Positions 37,855-42,530 of a DNA stretch of 42,530 nt are shown here, one piece after another. Source of the stretch: Saksenaea vasiformis B4078 (Eukaryota; Mucoromycota; Mucoromycetes; Mucorales; Saksenaeaceae). The notes beneath the pieces are model-generated. The model had not been told where the DNA came from and searched no databases. It worked only from the letters and a program-made list of their open reading frames with translations. Position 1 is the first letter of the stretch. Every line of letters starts with the position of its first letter. Position numbers and translations under genes: made by a program. The stretch covers positions 1 to 42,530 of the forward strand of contig JNDT01001354.1 in assembly GCA_000697055.1 (NCBI GenBank). Reading direction: 5' to 3'.

Positions 37855-40800
37855 ATGGAGCCACAGAGATTTAGAGCAGCCTTGTTATCACGTAATGAAG
37901 GTCAATGTACCCTTATCTCCAGAAAAGAAAACCTCAGTTCACTGCTTCGGGACGATTACAAGTATCTTCGGGTATGCACTGCTGCGCATCATCCGGTTAC
38001 CAATGATTATTAGGGCCATATGCGCGTGGCGGCAGAAGCATTCTCCGTTGCAAGACGTGATGCTCTTAATTTAGTGAACATCTACATTCGGAGGTGGATC
38101 GAGTCTGAGTTCAACACTTTCCCACCGATCGGCAGGGGAGTCTTCTGGTCTGCCTCCCTGAAGATGGGTCTCCTTCATCAAAACCGAGGAATTATCGTTC
38201 GTTATGTGAGTATCTATGCCGCAGTAGTATGCTGTAGCTCATGATGCATAATAGCCTCAGGACCAGTGGGTAGACGATCTCCGTAGGACGTACCATGAAT
38301 GCTACAATCCAACGAGGCACAGTGACTCGCCAGGAGAGGGTGAATCAAAAATATACTACAAAGATATGATGTCTCATACAATAATGGTATAGCGCTCACT
38401 GAAATCCTTCGGGTGCAGGCCCACGAGTACGCGCCAAACGCTGCCGCAAGGCAGTATAATGAGTCTCAAGAAAATTTAATAGAAGTTAACGGAAACCTCA
38501 GACGCTAGAGAACACTTGACTTCAAATTTGACCAGCAATTTACGCAACCTATGGAAGAGCTTTTTTCTATGGATTCGAGATGAATTCTCGATAGAACTTC
38601 CACAAGGTCCCATCGCCCTTAGTAAACACATTGTGATAATCACCATACAGCTGATACATTCTGTGAAATAATTGACAATAGCCAACACAGTTATCAGAAG
38701 CGTCGCACAGCATACCGCGCCGGAGGACATAAACGTCCTACGCCCACATTTTGCTCAAGAAATCGTGCGCCAGTTCTATCAGTGAGTCCTAGAAAGAGAC
38801 AATCGATACAGAAAAAATGACCCTTAAATATATATACAGGGCCTTGATGATAGAATTTGAATCGATGTTTGGAGAACGCACACTTCAACAAATCGAAGAG
38901 AAAGAAGAAGAAGATCTCCTGTCGAGCTTCGTACTATTCTCAGCTTGGTTGTTGGCGCGGCAAGAAATATTGGGTGGGAAAGTCTGGTCGCTAATGCCAA
39001 TGCCTGGGCATCAAATCGGTAAATTCAGTACTAAACAAAATACATGATCTAACTGCAACACCTACATGCAGTCTACGTGCAGATAAATACAGAAGCATTG
39101 TATTATATTCTACGGGATTCCAGAAACGCAGGCAACCCGCTTCCTGACGAGATCGCAGTAAGTTCTATGTTCTATCTGAAGATACTCATATAAGGTTAGT
39201 CCGTGATGACCACGAAAGATACCTTCATGGATCATTATCGGGGGGCGCATCGCAAAGAGCGACTATGGGAAACTATCTTCAATATTGACAGTGTTGAACC
39301 CAGAAGGCGTCGGCATCAAAGTAACATAGCCTCGTTTGTAAATATACTAGAAGCATGTAGATCTCCATACTGTAAATCAACAGATGCGCCCAGTGGAATT
39401 TGCGAACACAATTCAGACGGACGGAGCAATGGTGAGCGTCCGCTTCTACATAAGAAGGACAGGTATGTTGGTCTGTGCACAGGTCTTATAATTATAACCC
39501 AATATTTGGCATTACAGAACAATATCCATCATCTCAAAGAGAATTCCGCCTCCTTAAAAGAAATGAAGATCTTTCTAACGGAGAGAGAGGAATTACCCAT
39601 CTGAAAAAGGAACCAGTAGGATTCACCCCGGATGACCTGCAAGAGTGTAGGATTGTGGGGATCGATCCCGGTACGTTCTTAAGACCCGACCACTGTCATT
39701 TGACGATTCGCACCAGGGATCCGATCCTTAGTGACGACGGTTGACACGTCAGAAGGTCTTCAAGACCGAATACACCGAGAAGCGCACACCTTCTCCCAAA
39801 CAAACGCCGATTACCAGTAATGCTGCGGTTGCATCTGTCATAGATATTAACTAGCACCGGGGTAGAATTCGTTCAATGTTTCGATGGGCACAACAGCTAG
39901 AGAAGAAGCACAGAGAACGTAGTGGCATTCAATCCGTATATGATAACTTGAGCACGTATCCAGGAAGAGTTCTGACTGCTCAAGCATTCAAAGATCATCT
40001 GCTGGTGTTACACAGAAATCACCCAAAGTAAGGGGCTTATATTGCTTTTCTAGTGCTAACTGGTCCTACAGACTATTTAACTTCAGCAGGAGATACAGGC
40101 ACAGAGAGACGAGAGGCACACTTTTCTCTGCACGCCAGTCGGCAATGAGCACGATAGCAAATAAGCTATCGGGAGCCTACCCGTCGGTGCAACTGGTATT
40201 CTTCGATAAACTTTAATGAATGCATGGTACTTACTAGTGCTACTGTAGCCCCAAACATGGGTGCACAAATCGACGTCCGCTCAAAGACGCCGTGTTAGGC
40301 ATAACATGTGGAGACACTCGGCGATGCCAATAGACCACAGAAGGACAGTTATCGCGTACGGCGACGCGGACCTCAAGTCCTCGTATAAAGGACGCGCGCC
40401 TTTGCCAACGAAAGTAATCTCCATATTGACGAATGTAAGTAGCTGTTGACATGTAAACATGTTAGAGCTTTCGAAAAGTCGTTGCACAAAAAGCCCTAGT
40501 CGTCTGCGTCGACGAATATATGACTAGCAAGGCATGTAGCCGGTGCCACATGAGAACTGTTGATTTCCGACAGCCTGCACAGAAGTGCAACCACAAGTAG
40601 GCTGTTATAATCATAAACGGGAATAACTACTAATTCATTATCGACAGGAACAAACTGTTGCGACTCCGCAACGACAAGCGCAAGTACCGCTACTGCCTCG
40701 ATGACAATGGAAATATTATACAAAAGAGCAGCCAATGTCCTATGCAGCGTGAACTACGTGGGTTCTATAAAGAAAAGATCATCCATTTAATTGTTAGAGT

Positions 40801-41041
40801 TAATGTAGCCCCCAACGACAACCGAAACGTCGTATATTCTATACGGTTGTGTGAGGAATGCGCCAACGACACAGAAAGGCCTTTGGTAAGCCTTAATTCG
40901 AGGCAATACGAGTATACTCACGGAAGTTAGTTTTGGAACCGGGACATTAACGCCGGGATAAATCTTAGACAAGTACTCGTGGAGTACATTCAATCAGGTT
41001 GCAATATCGATTCTCGTCCACAGTACCTTGCAAGAAATTAA
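37855..41041 (+). CDS. Fanzor1, eukaryotic RNA-guided endonuclease, apparently intact
   Basis: Eighteen exons join in one frame: 37855-37971, 38014-38205, 38261-38386, 38419-38453, 38509-38621, 38682-38781, 38840-39018, 39072-39157, 39200-39337, 39384-39462, 39518-39670, 39732-39816, 39866-40027, 40072-40195, 40249-40434, 40466-40596, 40648-40885, 40931-41041; 784 aa. The N-terminal helical part (ARRDALNLVNIYIRRWI, INTEALYYILRDSRN, LWETIFNIDSV, NTIQTDGAMVSVRFY) is followed by RuvC-I VGIDP (Asp438), a linker (IQSVYDNLSTYPGR, FNFSRRYRHRETRG), YGDADLKSSYKGRAPLPTK, RuvC-II VDEYMTSKACSRCH (Glu642), a zinc ribbon (Cys649, 652, 737, 740) and RuvC-III FWNRDINAGINL (Asp753). All catalytic acids are present. 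The Gly usual after RuvC-I DP becomes Val with the chosen splice. Fanzors cut DNA under guidance of an RNA from their own 3' flank. Two introns (31 and 32 nt) are very short and should be checked. Confidence 0.9.
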
Positions 41042-41289
41042 AGTCGTATATTTGCTTCATTTTGCGTTAATCCAACGTTGAACCTTTACCTATCGTATTT
41101 CTACCATGCTGACCCAAAAATACTGGATTTTGACTGAGCATTTACATCAAATAAATGTTATGTGACGTTAAAGTCAAATAAAGTTTGCGCCGGATGGTGA
41201 TACGTCTTTTCGGTGAGAAGTGGTTTATTTTGCGTTAACCCAAGGAATAGTTCAGGCCTGGATAACCAGAGTCTTGCATTATGGTACTC
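41042..41289 (+). ncRNA. Candidate guide-RNA (omega-RNA-like) region of Fanzor1
   Basis: Fanzor and TnpB guide RNAs are generally encoded at and beyond the 3' end of the nuclease gene. This 248-bp flank has a conserved unit (41123-41271, see 19578-19724) and the motif TTTTGCGTTAA.CCAA twice, at about 41068 and 41230. Conservation of the unit at a second site supports a functional or mobile sequence. That it is the guide RNA is inference from position. Confidence 0.4.
41123..41271 (+). repeat. ~148-bp dispersed repeat, direct copy
   Basis: Pairs with 19578-19724 on the other strand over its whole length with scattered mismatches. It starts 82 bp after the Fanzor1 stop codon. Confidence 0.85.
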
Positions 41290-41965
41290 CAGTGATGCAT
41301 ATCCAGGATCCCATCGGAAGCAGTAAAAACGTCTCACAATAAGGAAAGATTCCAACGTATTTAAAGGGACGCATGAATTTCCTTTTTTTCTTTCTTTGGC
41401 TCTGTCCTTTCCAAGAAACATTCCGGTAAGGGTGTCCGTTCTTCAAAACGTATACAGGATCATTCATTCTCCGTGTTCATATTTTAGCTTACAAGACCTC
41501 TGCTCGAACCACTTTGGCTGCGTGAGCTCCCTCTTGTCACATTCAATAAATGAAATGACAACCATTTGTATGCACAGCTGTCGCTCATTCTTACATCCTT
41601 CAAGCCCTCACCAGGTGCTACATCGCCCAAGTCCTCTGTACTGCTATCAAAACTCGGCTGTATGGCCATTTGCAATCTCCACTGGGCCCACCGGTCCAAG
41701 GTGCGGTGCCAGCCCCCAGCATGAGCTGGGAATACCCTTCGGGGGTAGGTGAAGGACATCAAAGTATCTTCCATTTACTAACTGCGAATGGATTTTATGC
41801 TGCTCCAATAAATTATGCGTCCATCTGGGACCAAGTTGATGTAAGTGGAATATTATTTTATCGACTGGTAACCGCGTATTTGATCCCTTATTTAGCGCAA
41901 ATCTGGCTCTTGATGGACGCAAAGTTTACAGAGTAGCGTAAAAACCCATTCAATAAACATTATGT
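41290..41965 (+). repeat. Dispersed repeat family, copy C
   Basis: Longest copy. AGTGATG..GAAGCAGTAAAAA at the head, TATA-like CGTATTTAAAGGGACGC, TTCTTTGGCTCTG, TACCCTTCGGGGGTA, CATTTACTAAC, then the arms ATAAATTATGCGTCCAT (41808-41824) and ATGGACGCAAAGTTTA (from 41913) and the end TTCAATAAACA. It is about 150 bp longer in the middle than copy B. It lies inside the Fanzor-bearing transposon in the same orientation. Confidence 0.85.
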
Positions 41966-42087
41966 CAGATTTGTGTCAAGCGTCACAGATCTTTTCCCAT
42001 GCACATAAATTGCAGATCCGTGTTCCTTGTCAGATAAACTACATCACTAAAGCCTTAAACTACGTCATTTTTTGGGGTGTGGGGTGT

Positions 42088-42108
42088 GGGGTGCGCGTAG
42101 CCAAACCC
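42088..42108 (-). repeat. Right terminal inverted repeat
   Basis: Reverse complement begins GGGTTTGGCTACGCGC. A short GGGGTGT triplication (about 42074-42091) lies just inside it. Confidence 0.88.
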
Positions 42109-42117
42109 CTCAGGGTC
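42109..42117 (+). repeat. 9-bp target site duplication, right copy
   Basis: CTCAGGGTC, identical and in direct orientation to 36031-36039. Because it is direct and not inverted, it is not part of the TIR. Confidence 0.88.
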
Positions 42118-42530
42118 CCCAGATCGCGGCCACAGCAAACGTAAAAGTTAGGGACACGGTTTTGACTTTCCATATATGGTCTTGCGGACACGGTTTTACT
42201 GAAAACATTGTCCATGAGATATTTCAATACAAGTATATGTATATTGTAGTTGAATACATATAAATATGTTCATTATATACTGAACATTATAATGATCGTA
42301 TTCACTGTGCGTTTAAACGTATGTAACCATACTGTCGTTATTCAAACGTGTATAAGCATATCTATCTTGAATTTAAATACATATAGACGCCTTTATTGCG
42401 ATTATATATGTATATAGGCCCCCAATATTTGTTATGATCATCATCTTTCATTCTATATACGTGCCAAAGAGTAAGCAAAGGATCCACTTCTCAGCAATGG
42501 CTTGTCGTTTTGTTTGGCTCTATACTTGGC
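42118..42530. other. AT-rich flank, no gene seen
   Basis: Many ATATAT/ATGTATAT words and a small palindrome (TGTTCATTATATACTGAACA near 42269). No gene recognised. Confidence 0.5.

Larger units (their letters stand above)
36040..42108 (+). mobile_element. 6,069-bp TIR transposon carrying a Fanzor1 gene
   Basis: The ends are 21-bp terminal inverted repeats, GGGTTTTGCTACACGC.. at 36040-36060 and the reverse complement of GGGTTTGGCTACGCGC.. at 42088-42108, identical at 19 of 21 positions. Similarity continues inward (..CACCCC.AAAATGACGT on both sides). The flanks carry a direct 9-bp duplication. TIRs plus a 9-bp duplication fit Mutator-like elements best, with Merlin-like as an alternative. The only recognisable gene is Fanzor1. 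No DDE transposase frame was found, so it may depend on a transposase encoded elsewhere. A repeat of the dispersed family (copy C) lies inside, probably nested. Confidence 0.85.

Overview
The window looks like nuclear DNA of a filamentous fungus, most probably an early-diverging Mucoromycota species. Genes are densely split by introns of about 42-65 nt with GTAAGT-like donors, lysine is made through homocitrate, and a Ssk2/Wis4-type MAPKKK and a Boi-type polarity scaffold are present. The species cannot be read from the sequence. All exon joins below were made by eye from GT-AG sites and reading frame; no alignment was run.

Layout. 1-7.1 kb is repeat-rich and gene-poor. It holds two copies of a ~0.5-0.7 kb dispersed repeat (a third lies at 41.3 kb), a tandem repeat, and a damaged Fanzor (eukaryotic TnpB-like, RNA-guided nuclease) at 2.2-3.25 kb. 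7.1-35.9 kb is the ordinary genic core: DUF2828/vWA protein (+), ZC4H2-like coiled-coil protein (+), class I methyltransferase (+), SHQ1 (-), a small secreted Cys-rich peptide (+), GINS subunit PSF3 (-), SH3-SAM-PH-CH scaffold (-), Ssk2-type MAPKKK (+), homocitrate synthase (+) and trifunctional C1-tetrahydrofolate synthase (-).

36.03-42.12 kb is the most striking part. A 6,069-bp insertion (36040-42108) has 21-bp terminal inverted repeats (19 of 21 identical) and is flanked by a perfect 9-bp target duplication, CTCAGGGTC. Its only recognisable gene is an apparently intact 18-exon Fanzor1 (784 aa) with all three RuvC motifs and a zinc ribbon. No transposase is visible. The insertion lies 125 bp upstream of the C1-THF synthase start codon. 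The sequence just 3' of the Fanzor stop, where guide RNAs of this family are expected, contains a ~148-bp unit that recurs inverted at 19.6 kb, immediately behind the scaffold gene. Both Fanzor loci are followed, in the same orientation, by a copy of the dispersed repeat.

Functionally the core genes are housekeeping: H/ACA RNP assembly (SHQ1), DNA replication (PSF3), polarity (Boi-like), osmostress signalling (MAPKKK), lysine synthesis and one-carbon metabolism. Co-regulation between them is not evident. The unusual biology lies in the mobile RNA-guided nuclease systems at both ends.
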